64,000 nucleotides of DNA from CBFFRJ01 sp051486985 (GCF_051486985.1 NZ_JAHVDV010000002.1:124001-188000), one strand, 5' to 3'; shown: positions 1-9,791, counted from the stretch's first letter. Numbers and translations: made by a program. Notes: generated by a model not told the origin, from the letters alone.

Positions 1-176
1 TTGTGGGCAGACAGAATAAGCAGATCGGATGAAAATTGTTTTAGATCATTTTTAAGTGTGATTTCGGTCACTTAAAGGCATTAAACCCATTATCAACTGG
101 AGAGGTGTCGGGCAGGGGGGGTAAAATATGCACAACGTTATCTGGCACCTTGGGTGCGAATTCAGAGGAAATCACC

Positions 177-461
177 ATGAGTAAATGCAGTGCTGATGAA
201 ACCCCGGTTTGCTGTTGTATGGATGTTGGCACCATTATGGACAACACTGACTGCACCGCCTCTTACAGCCGGGTTTTTGCCAACCGTGCCGAAGCGGAAG
301 AGACCCTGGCAGCCCTGACCGCAAAAGCGCGTGGAGTGGAATCCGATCCTTGCACTATCACTTCTACCTTTACTGAAGAAGCGCAGGGCGTCCGTCTGGA
401 CATCGACTTTGTCTTTGCCTGCGAAGCTGAGACCCTGATTTTCCAGCTGGGCCTGCGTTAA
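177..461 (+). CDS. yfcZ: YfcZ/YiiS family small protein
   Basis: The 94-residue product matches the length and sequence of E. coli YfcZ, a small cytoplasmic protein of unknown function. The frame stays open from 105, but the ATG at 177 follows an AGAGGAA ribosome site and gives the family length. A cysteine-rich N-terminus (CCCMDVG around residues 12-18) and an acidic body are visible. It lies just upstream of fadI, as in E. coli, with a hairpin between them. No function can be assigned beyond the family. Confidence 0.9.
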   Translation: MSKCSADETPVCCCMDVGTIMDNTDCTASYSRVFANRAEAEETLAALTAKARGVESDPCTITSTFTEEAQGVRLDIDFVFACEAETLIFQLGLR

Positions 462-469
462 ATCCTGCC

Positions 470-500
470 AACGCTTCCGCGTCCTGCGGGAGCGTTATTC
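470..500 (+). terminator. Hairpin after yfcZ
   Basis: An 11-bp stem (470-480 with 486-496, one G-T pair) encloses the loop GTCCT. Only a weak T stretch follows. It probably ends yfcZ transcription before the fad promoter. Confidence 0.55.
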
Positions 501-576
501 TCAATAATCTCTGTGGCTTAGCTCCCATTTTTTCTCCCCCCTGATTGGCTAAATGTAAAAAAATAGTTAAGACTGT

Positions 577-595
577 TATCAGGTCAGACCACTTT
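577..595. promoter_or_regulatory. FadR-like operator upstream of fadI
   Basis: The sequence ATCAGGTCAGACCACTTT resembles the FadR consensus (CTGGTCNGACNNGTT) and lies about 30 bp before the fadI start. FadR represses fad genes when long-chain acyl-CoA is absent. The match is by eye, but position and family support it. Confidence 0.7.
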
Positions 596-624
596 ACGGG
601 TCACGCTGTTAACAGGGGAGTGTT

Positions 625-1935
625 ATGAGTCAGGCATTACCGCTTGTCACCCGCCAGGGGGACCGCATCGCTATTGTCAGTGGATTGCGCACACCGTTTG
701 CCCGACAGGCTACGGCCTTCCACGGTGTTCCTGCTATTGAACTTGGCAAATTGGTGGTGGGAGAGCTGCTTGCTCGCAGCGAAATCCCCCCGGACGTCAT
801 TGAGCAACTGGTTTTTGGCCAGGTGGTACAGATGCCTGAGGCACCAAATATTGCCCGTGAAATCGTGCTGGGAACCGGCATGAATGTGCATACTGATGCC
901 TATAGCGTGAGCCGTGCCTGCGCCACCAGCTTCCAGGCAGTCGCCAATGTTGCTGAAAGCCTGATGGCGGGCACCATCCGGGCCGGTATTGCCGGTGGGG
1001 CGGACTCCTCTTCCGTCCTGCCTATTGGCGTCAGCAAAAAACTGGCCCGTACGCTGGTGGATGCCAATAAAGCCCGTACCCTGAGTCAGAAACTGAAACT
1101 TTTCTCGCACCTGCGGTTAAAAGATTTGCTGCCCGTTCCTCCGGCTGTCGCTGAATACTCGACGGGCCTGCGTATGGGGGACACCGCCGAACAGATGGCA
1201 AAAAGCTACGCGATTACCCGTGAGGAGCAGGATGCGCTGGCCCACCGTTCCCATCAGTTTGCTGCCCGTGCATGGGCTGAAGGCAAACTCAGTGAAGAGG
1301 TGATGACCGCCTATACCCCTCCCTATCGTGAACCCCTTGTCCAGGATAATAACGTGCGCCAGAATTCGAGCCTTGCGGATTACGCGAAGCTGCGCCCGGC
1401 GTTTGACCGCAGGCACGGCACCGTGACCGCCGCCAACAGCACGCCCCTCACCGACGGTGCCGCGGCAGTTATCCTGATGACGGAATCCCGCGCCCGTGAA
1501 CTGGGGCTTAAACCGCTGGGCTATCTGCGCAGCTACGCCTTTACCGCCATTGATGTTCAGCAGGACATGTTGCTCGGTCCCGCCTGGGCCACGCCGCTTG
1601 CGCTGGACAGAGCAGGACTGACGCTTGCGGATCTCACTCTGCTTGATATGCATGAAGCCTTTGCCGCCCAGACGCTGACCAACCTGAAACTGATGGCAAG
1701 CGACCGCTTTTCCCGTGATGTGCTGGGGCGTTCTCAGGCGACAGGGGAGGTGGATGAGAGCAAATTTAACGTGCTGGGTGGCTCTATCGCTTACGGCCAC
1801 CCGTTCGCCGCCACGGGCGCGCGCATGATCACGCAAACCCTGAATGAACTTCGCCGGCGCGGCGGAGGTTTTGGCCTGGTCACCGCCTGCGCGGCGGGTG
1901 GACTGGGTGCGGCCATGGTACTGGAGGCTGAATAA
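625..1935 (+). CDS. fadI: 3-ketoacyl-CoA thiolase FadI
   Basis: FadI cleaves 3-ketoacyl-CoA with CoA to acetyl-CoA and a shortened acyl-CoA. It is the thiolase half of the FadIJ complex, used in anaerobic beta-oxidation. The 436 residues match E. coli FadI in length. The nucleophilic cysteine is C99 in SRACATS. The C-terminal GHPFAATGAR and CAAGGLGAA motifs are typical of thiolases. The stop and the fadJ start share one base (TAATG at 1933-1937), so the pair is translationally coupled. A GGGGAG ribosome site precedes the ATG. Confidence 0.97.
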   Translation: MSQALPLVTRQGDRIAIVSGLRTPFARQATAFHGVPAIELGKLVVGELLARSEIPPDVIEQLVFGQVVQMPEAPNIAREIVLGTGMNVHTDAYSVSRACATSFQAVANVAESLMAGTIRAGIAGGADSSSVLPIGVSKKLARTLVDANKARTLSQKLKLFSHLRLKDLLPVPPAVAEYSTGLRMGDTAEQMAKSYAITREEQDALAHRSHQFAARAWAEGKLSEEVMTAYTPPYREPLVQDNNVRQNSSLADYAKLRPAFDRRHGTVTAANSTPLTDGAAAVILMTESRARELGLKPLGYLRSYAFTAIDVQQDMLLGPAWATPLALDRAGLTLADLTLLDMHEAFAAQTLTNLKLMASDRFSRDVLGRSQATGEVDESKFNVLGGSIAYGHPFAATGARMITQTLNELRRRGGGFGLVTACAAGGLGAAMVLEAE

Positions 1936-4082
1936 TGGAAATGAACCCGGCATTTACCCTGACCATTCGCCCGGACTTTGTGGCTGTTGTCACCATCGAT
2001 GTGCCCGGCGAGAAAATGAATACCCTGAAGGCGGAGTTTGGCAGTCAGGTACGCGTCGTGCTTAAGCAAATTCGTGAAAACAAAAATCTGCGTGGCGTCG
2101 TGTTTATCTCCGGCAAGCCCGACAACTTTATCGCCGGGGCGGACATTAACATGATAGACCGCTGCCAGAGCGCTAAAGAGGCGGAAGAGCTTGCCCGTCA
2201 GGGGCAACAGATCATGGCGGAGATCCACGGCTTATCGATCCCGGCCGTCGCGGCGATCAACGGCCCTTGCCTCGGCGGCGGTCTTGAACTGGCGCTGGCC
2301 TGCCATCGCCGCATCTGTACTGACTCCCCGAAAACCGTGCTCGGGTTGCCGGAAGTGCAACTGGGGCTGCTGCCAGGTTCGGGCGGAACACAGCGTTTAC
2401 CGCGGCTGATTGGGGTGAGTGGGGCGCTGGAGATGATCCTGACCGGGAAGCAGCTACGCCCGCGCCAGGCGCTGAAGGCCGGGCTGGTGGATGAAGTCGT
2501 TCCGGCCTCTGTTTTACTGGAAGCCGCCGCAAAACTTGCCCTCCAGGGACGACCAGCAAGTCGTCATCTTCCGGTACGTGAACGCGTACTGGCCGGGCCG
2601 CTGGGTCGGGCGATACTGTTTCGCATGGTGGGCAAAAAAACAGAACAAAAAACCCAGGGGAACTACCCGGCGACGTCGCGCATTCTCAACGTTATTGAAA
2701 CCGGACTGAGTCAGGGGAGCAGCAGCGGCTATGACGCCGAAGCCCGGGCGTTTGGGCAACTGGCGATGACGCCACAATCGCGCGCTCTGCGTCATATTTT
2801 CTTTGCCAGCACCGAGGTGAAAAAGGATCCGGGTAGCGCGGTGGAAGCGGGCCCGTTACGCAGCGTCGGTATTCTCGGTGGTGGACTGATGGGCGGCGGC
2901 ATTGCTTACGTCACTGCGGCGAAAGGCGGTCTGCCGGTTCGCATAAAAGATATTAACCCGAAGGGTATTAACCACGCCCTGCAATATAGTTGGCAGCTGC
3001 TTGATAAAAAGGTGCGTCGTCGCCATCTCAGACCTGCAGAGCGGGATGCGCAGATGTCGCGTATTTCCGGTACTACGGACTACCGTGGCTTCTCGCATCG
3101 GGATGTGGTGATCGAAGCGGTGTTCGAGGATCTGGCGCTTAAGCAGCAGATGGTTGGCGAGATTGAAACGCAGTGTGGCCCGCAGACGATTTTTGCCTCG
3201 AATACGTCATCGTTGCCCATCGCCGACATTGCCGCCCGTGCAGCCCGTCCTGAGCAGGTTATCGGATTACATTTTTTCAGTCCGGTAGAGAAGATGCCGC
3301 TGGTGGAAGTGATTCCTCACGCCGGAACATCCGCACAGACCATTTCGACGGTGGTCAAACTGGCGAAGAAGCAGGGCAAAACGCCGATTGTCGTGGCAGA
3401 CAAAGCCGGGTTCTACGTCAACCGTATCCTCGCGCCTTACATGAGTGAAGCGATGCGTCTGCTCAGTGAAGGCGAGCGCATCGAGCAGATTGATAAAGCT
3501 TTAGTGAAGTTTGGTTTTCCGGTCGGCCCTGTCCAGCTTCTGGATGAAGTGGGGATCGACACCGGCACGAAAATTATTCCCGTCCTTGAGGCGGCTTATG
3601 GTGAACGATTCAGTGCGCCTGCAAGCGTCGTTTCAGCGATTTTGAATGACGATCGCAAAGGCAGAAAAAATGGTCGCGGTTTCTATCTTTACGCAAAGAA
3701 AGGGCGTAAAAGCAACAAACAGCCTGACCCGGCAATTTACCCGCTTATCGGGGCGTCAGGCCCGGGCAACTCGTCCGCGCAGAGCATGGCCGAACGCTGC
3801 GTGATGATGATGCTTAACGAGGCCGCACGCTGCCATGCCGAGAAGGTCATTCGCAGTCCGCGGGATGGTGATATCGGCGCGGTATTCGGCATCGGCTTTC
3901 CCCCTTTCCTGGGAGGCCCGTTCCGCTATATGGATACCCTTGGAGCGGGTGAAGTGGTGGCCACGCTTCAGCGCCTGGCAGGGCAGTATGGGGAGCGTTT
4001 CACCCCTTGTCAGCATTTGTTACAAATGGCTGAACAGGGCGAAACTTTTTGGGGCCACAAAGAAACTGATTTTGTAAGTTAA
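1935..4082 (+). CDS. fadJ: Fatty acid oxidation multifunctional enzyme FadJ
   Basis: FadJ fuses an N-terminal enoyl-CoA hydratase/isomerase domain (about residues 1-190, with GPCLGGGLELALAC around the active site) to an NAD-binding 3-hydroxyacyl-CoA dehydrogenase. The Rossmann motif GILGGGLMGGGIA starts near residue 313, with HFFSPVEKMPLVE downstream. It performs hydration and oxidation of enoyl-CoA before FadI thiolysis. At 715 residues it is essentially the E. coli length. No frameshift is visible. It is the second gene of the fadIJ operon. Confidence 0.97.
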   Translation: MEMNPAFTLTIRPDFVAVVTIDVPGEKMNTLKAEFGSQVRVVLKQIRENKNLRGVVFISGKPDNFIAGADINMIDRCQSAKEAEELARQGQQIMAEIHGLSIPAVAAINGPCLGGGLELALACHRRICTDSPKTVLGLPEVQLGLLPGSGGTQRLPRLIGVSGALEMILTGKQLRPRQALKAGLVDEVVPASVLLEAAAKLALQGRPASRHLPVRERVLAGPLGRAILFRMVGKKTEQKTQGNYPATSRILNVIETGLSQGSSSGYDAEARAFGQLAMTPQSRALRHIFFASTEVKKDPGSAVEAGPLRSVGILGGGLMGGGIAYVTAAKGGLPVRIKDINPKGINHALQYSWQLLDKKVRRRHLRPAERDAQMSRISGTTDYRGFSHRDVVIEAVFEDLALKQQMVGEIETQCGPQTIFASNTSSLPIADIAARAARPEQVIGLHFFSPVEKMPLVEVIPHAGTSAQTISTVVKLAKKQGKTPIVVADKAGFYVNRILAPYMSEAMRLLSEGERIEQIDKALVKFGFPVGPVQLLDEVGIDTGTKIIPVLEAAYGERFSAPASVVSAILNDDRKGRKNGRGFYLYAKKGRKSNKQPDPAIYPLIGASGPGNSSAQSMAERCVMMMLNEAARCHAEKVIRSPRDGDIGAVFGIGFPPFLGGPFRYMDTLGAGEVVATLQRLAGQYGERFTPCQHLLQMAEQGETFWGHKETDFVS

Positions 4083-4291
4083 GGTCAAAAAAGGGTAAAT
4101 CCGGATCTGAATGACATTGTCGTGGTCAATTAGTAAACAGTGATTGACTATACTTACGGCATTAGGGTAAAAGACTGCGTTTCATTCAGTGAATGGATAA
4201 GGCACAATGCCCGGCCATTGATAATTTTCGTCGTAATGGAACTGTTTCACGCGGGAATATCAATGCTTCTGGTTAACAAAAGCGGTGCAAT

Positions 4292-4777
4292 ATGCAAGTT
4301 TTCATCATGCGTCACGGCGATGCAGCCCTCGATGCAGCCAGCGACGCTGTTCGTCCCTTAACCCCGTGTGGTTGTGACGAATCGCGCCAAATGGCAACCT
4401 GGTTGAAAGGCCAAAAAGTGGATGTCGACCGTGTTCTGGTCAGCCCGTTCCTGCGTGCTGAGCAAACACTCAAAGAGGTAGGCGGCTGTATGAACCTGCC
4501 TGACAGCGTGGATGTTCTGCCGGAACTGACTCCGTGTGGTGATATTGGTCTGGTTAGCGCCTATCTGCAGGCTCTCGCCAGTGAAGGAACCGCATCCGTG
4601 CTGGTGATCTCTCACCTGCCGCTGGTGGGTTATCTGGTGTCCGAGCTCTGTCCTGGAGAAGCACCGCCCATGTTCACCACCTCCGCCATTGCCAGCGTTA
4701 CGCTGGATGAAGACGGTAAAGGTGTGTTTAACTGGCAAATGAGTCCCTGCAACCTGAAGATGGCTAAAGCCATCTGA
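4292..4777 (+). CDS. sixA: Phosphohistidine phosphatase SixA
   Basis: SixA is a 161-residue histidine phosphatase, the same length as in E. coli. The catalytic RHG motif lies at residues 7-9 (MRHGDA), and a second histidine is in VISHLPLVGY. In E. coli it dephosphorylates histidine phosphotransfer domains and the nitrogen PTS protein NPr. It stands alone: 209 bp from fadJ and followed by a strong terminator. A longer overlapping frame upstream (4140-4361) has no family support. Confidence 0.95.
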   Translation: MQVFIMRHGDAALDAASDAVRPLTPCGCDESRQMATWLKGQKVDVDRVLVSPFLRAEQTLKEVGGCMNLPDSVDVLPELTPCGDIGLVSAYLQALASEGTASVLVISHLPLVGYLVSELCPGEAPPMFTTSAIASVTLDEDGKGVFNWQMSPCNLKMAKAI

Positions 4778-4791
4778 CTCGCCGGACCGTG

Positions 4792-4824
4792 AAAAGAGCC
4801 GCCTTCAAGGGCGGCTTTTTTATT
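4792..4824 (+). terminator. Rho-independent terminator after sixA
   Basis: A GC-rich stem AGCCGCC (4797-4803) pairs with GGCGGCT (4810-4816). A run of T residues follows, and A residues on the left allow bidirectional use toward the convergent smrB. Confidence 0.9.
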
Positions 4825-4839
4825 GCTGGTCGGTCCCAC

Positions 4840-5391
4840 TCAGGGAAGTTCGGGGGGCTGCCACTCTTCAACTTCAATCAACACCAGCACGGCGGCGTCG
4901 CCGCCATACTCTTTTGGTGCCTGGTGAAAGGCCATCACATGTGGATGTTGCGCCAGCCATAACGGTGTTTGCTGCTTCAGTATATGTTTTCCGTGGCCGT
5001 GCATCACGCAGGCACAGAACACATGTTCGCGGCGGCAGGCGGCAATCAGCGCCCCCAGCTCCTGTTTGGCCTGCATCTGGGTCAGGCCGTGCAAATCTAA
5101 AAACAGCTCGGGTGAGTAATCCCCACGGCGGAGCTTTTTCAGCTCAAAGTGGCTGACGTCATCACGAACGTATTTCACCGGCCCCTCTGTATTAATGAGC
5201 GGCTGGAATTCATCAGAAAAATAGTGGCTGTTGTCGGCCTGCTCCTGCAGCAGCCGTTTCACCGGGACTTCGCTGACCTTCTTGCGCGTGGGCGGATGCA
5301 CGACCGTATCCTGCTTGAGTTTACGGGTGCCGCTCATCAGCTGGCGGAAAAGCGCCTGTTCCTCCTCGCTGAGCGATGCTTTCTTTTTCAT
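4840..5391 (-). CDS. smrB: Ribosome rescue endonuclease SmrB
   Basis: The 183-residue protein ends in a Smr domain. LDLHGLTQMQAKQEL is near residue 98 and VMHGHGKHIL near residue 128. In E. coli SmrB is recruited to collided ribosomes and cuts the mRNA between them. The N-terminus is charged and lysine-rich. It is divergent from prmB with a short gap, and it converges with sixA across the terminator at 4792-4824. Confidence 0.95.
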   Translation of the reverse strand: MKKKASLSEEEQALFRQLMSGTRKLKQDTVVHPPTRKKVSEVPVKRLLQEQADNSHYFSDEFQPLINTEGPVKYVRDDVSHFELKKLRRGDYSPELFLDLHGLTQMQAKQELGALIAACRREHVFCACVMHGHGKHILKQQTPLWLAQHPHVMAFHQAPKEYGGDAAVLVLIEVEEWQPPELP

Positions 5392-5554
5392 CTGTTCATC
5401 TCATCTCTTATTTCTTTTAGTTTACCCGACTCGGCCTGCGCTTTTCAGCAAAATGCATTTTTACGCCCGCAGTGTAAGCGTCAATGCTGATTTATCGCCG
5501 TCTTCATGGCAAACTAGCCGCCGAATTTACAAAGAGCATGTCCTGGGGGATAAA

Positions 5555-6487
5555 GTGGATAAAATTTTCGTTGATGAAGCAGTGAATGAACTGCATACCA
5601 TTCAGGACATGTTGCGCTGGTCGGTCAGCCGATTTAGCGCGGCAAATATCTGGTACGGCCACGGCACCGACAACCCGTGGGATGAAGCGGTCCAACTGGT
5701 ACTGCCGACCCTCTACCTGCCGCTGGATATCCCGGAAGAGATGCGCAATGCCCGCCTGACCTCCAGCGAGCGCCACCGTATTGTTGAGCGCGTGATTCGT
5801 CGCGTCAACGAGCGTATCCCGGTGGCCTACCTCACCAATAAAGCCTGGTTCTGTGGTCACGAATTTTACGTCGATGAACGCGTACTGGTGCCGCGCTCGC
5901 CAATTGGTGAACTTATCAATAACCGTTTCGCCGGGCTTATTGATGGGCAACCGCAGCACATTCTGGATATGTGCACCGGCAGCGGCTGCATTGCGATTGC
6001 CTGCGCCTATGCGTTCCCGGAGGCAGAAGTGGATGCCGTGGATATCTCTCCGGATGCCCTGGCGGTAACTGAGCACAATATCGAAGAGCACGGTCTGATT
6101 CATCACGTGACCCCCATCCGTTCCGATCTGTTCCGCGACCTGCCAAAAGTGCAGTACGATTTGATTGTGACCAACCCGCCGTATGTCGACGAAGAAGATA
6201 TGGACGATTTGCCGTCTGAATATCGCCACGAACCGGAGCTGGGTCTGGCCTCCGGCAGTGATGGCCTGAAGCTGACGCGTCGCATCCTCGGCTGCGCGCC
6301 GGAGTACCTCACCGACAACGGCGTTCTGATTTGTGAAGTGGGCAACAGCATGGTACATCTGATGGACCAGTACCCGGATGTGCCGTTCACCTGGCTTGAA
6401 TTTGACAACGGCGGTGACGGTGTCTTTATGCTGACCAAAGCGCAACTTCTTGCCGCCCGTGAACATTTCAGCATTTATAAAGATTAA
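5555..6487 (+). CDS. prmB: Ribosomal protein L3 glutamine methyltransferase PrmB
   Basis: PrmB methylates a glutamine of ribosomal protein L3 with S-adenosylmethionine. The SAM site DMCTGSGCIAIA and the glutamine-binding motif NPPY (about residues 207-210) are present. The frame is open from 5231, but the GTG at 5555 follows GGGGGA and gives 310 residues beginning VDKIFVDEAVNEL, exactly the E. coli form. It is the first gene of a run with aroC, mepA and yfcA. Confidence 0.95.
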   Translation: MDKIFVDEAVNELHTIQDMLRWSVSRFSAANIWYGHGTDNPWDEAVQLVLPTLYLPLDIPEEMRNARLTSSERHRIVERVIRRVNERIPVAYLTNKAWFCGHEFYVDERVLVPRSPIGELINNRFAGLIDGQPQHILDMCTGSGCIAIACAYAFPEAEVDAVDISPDALAVTEHNIEEHGLIHHVTPIRSDLFRDLPKVQYDLIVTNPPYVDEEDMDDLPSEYRHEPELGLASGSDGLKLTRRILGCAPEYLTDNGVLICEVGNSMVHLMDQYPDVPFTWLEFDNGGDGVFMLTKAQLLAAREHFSIYKD

Positions 6488-6523
6488 GCAAACGCTCAAC
6501 AACAGCAAAATAACGGAGCCGTG

Positions 6524-7609
6524 ATGGCAGGAAATACAATTGGACAACTGTTTCGCGTCACCACCTTCGGCGAGTCTCATGGTATCGCGCTGGGCTGCAT
6601 CGTCGACGGTGTGCCGCCGGGCATCCCACTGACTGAAGCTGATCTTCAGCATGACCTTGACCGTCGTCGTCCTGGCACCTCTCGCTACACCACGCAGCGT
6701 CGCGAGCCGGACCAGGTAAAAATACTCTCAGGCGTATTTGAAGGGGTGACCACCGGCACCAGTATCGGCCTGTTAATTGAAAACACCGATCAGCGCTCGC
6801 AGGATTACAGTGCGATTAAAGACGTGTTCCGCCCCGGACATGCCGATTACACCTATGAACAAAAATATGGCCTGCGCGACTACCGTGGCGGCGGCCGCTC
6901 TTCCGCCCGTGAAACCGCAATGCGTGTGGCAGCAGGCGCCATTGCCAAGAAATTTCTTGCGCATAAATTTGGCATCGTCATCCGCGGCTGTCTGACCCAG
7001 ATGGGGGACATTCCCCTGGCGATAGCGGACTGGGAGCAGGTCGAACAGAACCCGTTCTTCTGCCCGGATCCGGGCAAAATCGAGGCGCTGGACGAGCTGA
7101 TGCGCAGCCTGAAAAAAGAGGGTGACTCTATCGGCGCGAAAGTGACTGTGGTCGCCGATGGTGTGCCCGCAGGCCTTGGTGAGCCGGTCTTTGACCGTCT
7201 GGATGCTGACATTGCGCACGCCATGATGAGCATCAATGCGGTAAAAGGGGTGGAGATAGGTGACGGCTTTGGCGTGGTCAACCTGCGCGGCAGTCAGAAC
7301 CGTGACGAAATCACCCAGCAAGGTTTTCAGAGTAACCACGCGGGCGGCATTCTGGGCGGCATCAGCAGCGGGCAGCAAATCGTGGCCACGATGGCGTTGA
7401 AACCGACCTCCAGCATTACTGTTCCGGGGCAGACCATCAACCGTTTCGGCGAAGAAGTAGAGATGATAACCAAAGGGCGTCATGACCCGTGCGTTGGCAT
7501 CCGCGCTGTACCTATTGCCGAAGCCATGCTCGCTATCGTCCTGATGGATCATTTTATGCGCCAGCGTGCGCAGAATGGCGATGTGACGACCACTATTCCT
7601 CGCTGGTAA
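6524..7609 (+). CDS. aroC: Chorismate synthase
   Basis: AroC performs the last shikimate step, converting 5-enolpyruvylshikimate 3-phosphate to chorismate with reduced FMN. Signatures are GESHG near the N-terminus, the RPGHADYTYEQKYG block, and GGRSSARETA. The ATG at 6524 gives 361 residues starting MAGNTIGQLF, as in E. coli; a GTG just before it is less likely. The ribosome site is CGGAG. The stop directly abuts mepA. Confidence 0.97.
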   Translation: MAGNTIGQLFRVTTFGESHGIALGCIVDGVPPGIPLTEADLQHDLDRRRPGTSRYTTQRREPDQVKILSGVFEGVTTGTSIGLLIENTDQRSQDYSAIKDVFRPGHADYTYEQKYGLRDYRGGGRSSARETAMRVAAGAIAKKFLAHKFGIVIRGCLTQMGDIPLAIADWEQVEQNPFFCPDPGKIEALDELMRSLKKEGDSIGAKVTVVADGVPAGLGEPVFDRLDADIAHAMMSINAVKGVEIGDGFGVVNLRGSQNRDEITQQGFQSNHAGGILGGISSGQQIVATMALKPTSSITVPGQTINRFGEEVEMITKGRHDPCVGIRAVPIAEAMLAIVLMDHFMRQRAQNGDVTTTIPRW

Positions 7610-8434
7610 ATGATGAAAAAAACAGCCCTCGCCCTGCTGGCGCTTGTTGCTAGCCTAACCTGCCAGGCGGCAACGCCCTGGCAGAAAATCACCCATCCCA
7701 TCCCTGGTACGCCGCAGTCCATTGGGGCATTTTCTAATGGCTGCATCGTCGGTGCTGACGCGCTGCCGTTGCAGTCAGACACCTATCAGGTGATGCGCAC
7801 CGATCAGCGGCGCTATTTCGGCCACCCGGACCTGATCTTGTTTATTCAGCGTCTTGGTAACCAGGTGCACAATCTTGGCCTCGGCACCATGCTGATTGGC
7901 GATATGGGGATGCCGGCGGGCGGGCGTTTTAACGGCGGGCACGCGAGCCACCAGTCGGGCCTCGACGTCGATATCTTTTTGCAGCTGCCGAAAACCCGCT
8001 GGACGTCGGCCCAGTTGCTGAAACCCCAGGCGCTGGATTTAGTTTCCCGCAGCGGCAAAGCCGTGGTACCCGCCTTGTGGAAGCCGGAAATCAGCAGCAT
8101 GATCAAGCTGGCGGCGAAGGATAACGACGTCACGCGTATTTTCGTTAACCCGGCGATTAAGCAGCAGCTCTGCCTGGACGCGGGAACGGATCGCGACTGG
8201 CTGCGTAAAGTTCGCCCATGGTTCCAGCACCGTGCCCATATGCATGTGCGTCTGCGCTGCCCGGCGGATAGCCTGGAGTGTGAAGATCAGGCGCTGCCTC
8301 CCCCAGGCGATGGCTGTGGCGCAGAACTTCAGAGCTGGTTTGAACCCGCGAAACCATCAACGACGCCGGGGAAAACCACGCCACCACCGTTGCCTCCTTC
8401 CTGTCAGGCGCTACTGGACGAACACGTATTGTAA
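7610..8434 (+). CDS. mepA: Penicillin-insensitive murein DD-endopeptidase MepA
   Basis: MepA is a periplasmic zinc peptidase of the LAS family that cuts DD-crosslinks in peptidoglycan. A signal peptide of about 20 residues (MMKKTALALLALVASLTCQA) is followed by the mature enzyme. Zinc ligands are visible in GGHASHQSGLDVD and HMHVRLRC. The length is 274 residues, as in E. coli. The ATG follows the aroC stop with no gap; a second ATG at 7613 is possible. Four bases at the 3' end overlap the yfcA start region (TAATG). Confidence 0.95.
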   Translation: MMKKTALALLALVASLTCQAATPWQKITHPIPGTPQSIGAFSNGCIVGADALPLQSDTYQVMRTDQRRYFGHPDLILFIQRLGNQVHNLGLGTMLIGDMGMPAGGRFNGGHASHQSGLDVDIFLQLPKTRWTSAQLLKPQALDLVSRSGKAVVPALWKPEISSMIKLAAKDNDVTRIFVNPAIKQQLCLDAGTDRDWLRKVRPWFQHRAHMHVRLRCPADSLECEDQALPPPGDGCGAELQSWFEPAKPSTTPGKTTPPPLPPSCQALLDEHVL

Positions 8435-9246
8435 TGGACGCTTTCCTGGACATGTTTATGGTGTCGCCGCTGATGCTGGCGGTGCTTTTTTTCGTGGCTT
8501 TACTCGCGGGTTTTATCGATGCCCTGGCGGGTGGTGGCGGACTTTTAACGGTACCCGCGCTGCTGGCTGCGGGTATGACGCCAGCCCAGGCGCTGGCAAC
8601 CAACAAGCTTCAGGCCTGCGGCGGTTCGTTCTCATCCATGATCTACTTTGTGCGCCGCAAAGTGGTCAATCTGGCCGATCAAAAGCTCAATATTCTGATG
8701 ACCTTTATTGGTTCCACCAGCGGCGCGTTGCTGGTGCAGTACGTAAAATCAGACATATTGCGACAGATCCTGCCTGTTCTTGTCATCTGCATTGGTCTCT
8801 ACTTTTTGCTGATGCCAAAGCTGGGTGAAGAGGACAGGCAGCGTCGCCTTCATGGCCTGCCGTTTGCCCTGATAGCAGGCGGATGCGTCGGTTTTTATGA
8901 TGGTTTCTTTGGGCCTGGCGCCGGGTCGTTTTACGCGCTCGCGTTTGTGACGCTTGCCGGTTTTAATCTGGCGAAGTCTACCGCCCATGCCAAAGTGCTG
9001 AATGCCACCTCCAATTTGGGTGGGCTTTTACTGTTCATCATTGGCGGCAAAGTTATCTGGGCAACCGGGTTTGTGATGCTTGTCGGTCAGTTTCTTGGCG
9101 CACGCATGGGCTCCCGTCTGGTACTCAGTAAAGGGCAGAAACTCATCCGGCCGATGATTGTCATTGTCTCGGCGGTGATGAGTGCAAAATTACTTTTTGA
9201 TAGTCACGGGCAGGAGATCCTCCAGTTTCTGGGGATGGGTGCATGA
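8434..9246 (+). CDS. yfcA: TSUP/TauE-SafE family membrane transporter YfcA
   Basis: YfcA is a 270-residue inner-membrane protein with about eight hydrophobic segments and the glycine-rich FIDALAGGGGLLTVPAL motif of the sulfite-exporter (TSUP) family. Its substrate is not established; relatives move sulfonates or sulfur anions. Its start overlaps the mepA stop by one base and its stop overlaps epmC (ATGA), so it is translationally coupled on both sides. Confidence 0.93.
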   Translation: MDAFLDMFMVSPLMLAVLFFVALLAGFIDALAGGGGLLTVPALLAAGMTPAQALATNKLQACGGSFSSMIYFVRRKVVNLADQKLNILMTFIGSTSGALLVQYVKSDILRQILPVLVICIGLYFLLMPKLGEEDRQRRLHGLPFALIAGGCVGFYDGFFGPGAGSFYALAFVTLAGFNLAKSTAHAKVLNATSNLGGLLLFIIGGKVIWATGFVMLVGQFLGARMGSRLVLSKGQKLIRPMIVIVSAVMSAKLLFDSHGQEILQFLGMGA

Positions 9247-9791
9247 ATACAACGCATAACTACGAACAATTAATTACTCTTTTTGACGGCTGCTTTGCCG
9301 ACGACTTTAATACCCGCCTGATTAAAGGCGATGACGAACCGGTTTACCTTCCGGCAGATGAGCAGACACCCTATCACCGCATTGTGTTTGCCCACGGGTT
9401 TTATGCCAGCGCACTGCATGAGATTTCCCACTGGTGCATCGCGGGTAAAGCACGTCGCGAACAGGTGGATTTTGGCTACTGGTACTGCCCGGACGGTCGC
9501 GATGAAAAGACCCAGTGTCAGTTTGAAGACGTTGAGGTAAAACCGCAGGCTTTTGACTGGCTCTTCTGCGTGGCGGCGGGTTATCCGTTTAACGTCAGCT
9601 GCGACAACCTGGAAGGGGATTTCGAGCCGGATCGCATTGTTTTCCAGCGCCGCGTGCATGCGCAGGTCATGGAATATCTCGAAAAGGGCATCCCTGAACG
9701 CCCGGCGCGCTTTATTAAGGCGCTGCAAAATTATTACCACACGCCTGAACTGAAGGCGGAACACTTCCCGTGGCCGGAAGATCTTAACTGA
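9243..9791 (+). CDS. epmC: Elongation factor P hydroxylase EpmC
   Basis: EpmC (YfcM) hydroxylates the beta-lysylated lysine of elongation factor P in E. coli. The 182-residue protein carries the metal-binding HEISHWC motif near residue 60. A cysteine pair and acidic patches follow. The ATGA overlap with yfcA indicates coupled translation. The length matches the family. Confidence 0.94.
   Translation: MNTTHNYEQLITLFDGCFADDFNTRLIKGDDEPVYLPADEQTPYHRIVFAHGFYASALHEISHWCIAGKARREQVDFGYWYCPDGRDEKTQCQFEDVEVKPQAFDWLFCVAAGYPFNVSCDNLEGDFEPDRIVFQRRVHAQVMEYLEKGIPERPARFIKALQNYYHTPELKAEHFPWPEDLN

Noticed and set aside
4140..4361. 73-codon frame in the fadJ-sixA gap
   Set aside because: It overlaps the sixA start in another frame, has no ribosome site and no family resemblance.
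5504..6652. 382-codon frame antisense to prmB and aroC
   Set aside because: Both plus-strand genes are unmistakable. The antisense product is rich in His/Arg/Gln, as expected for shadow translation.
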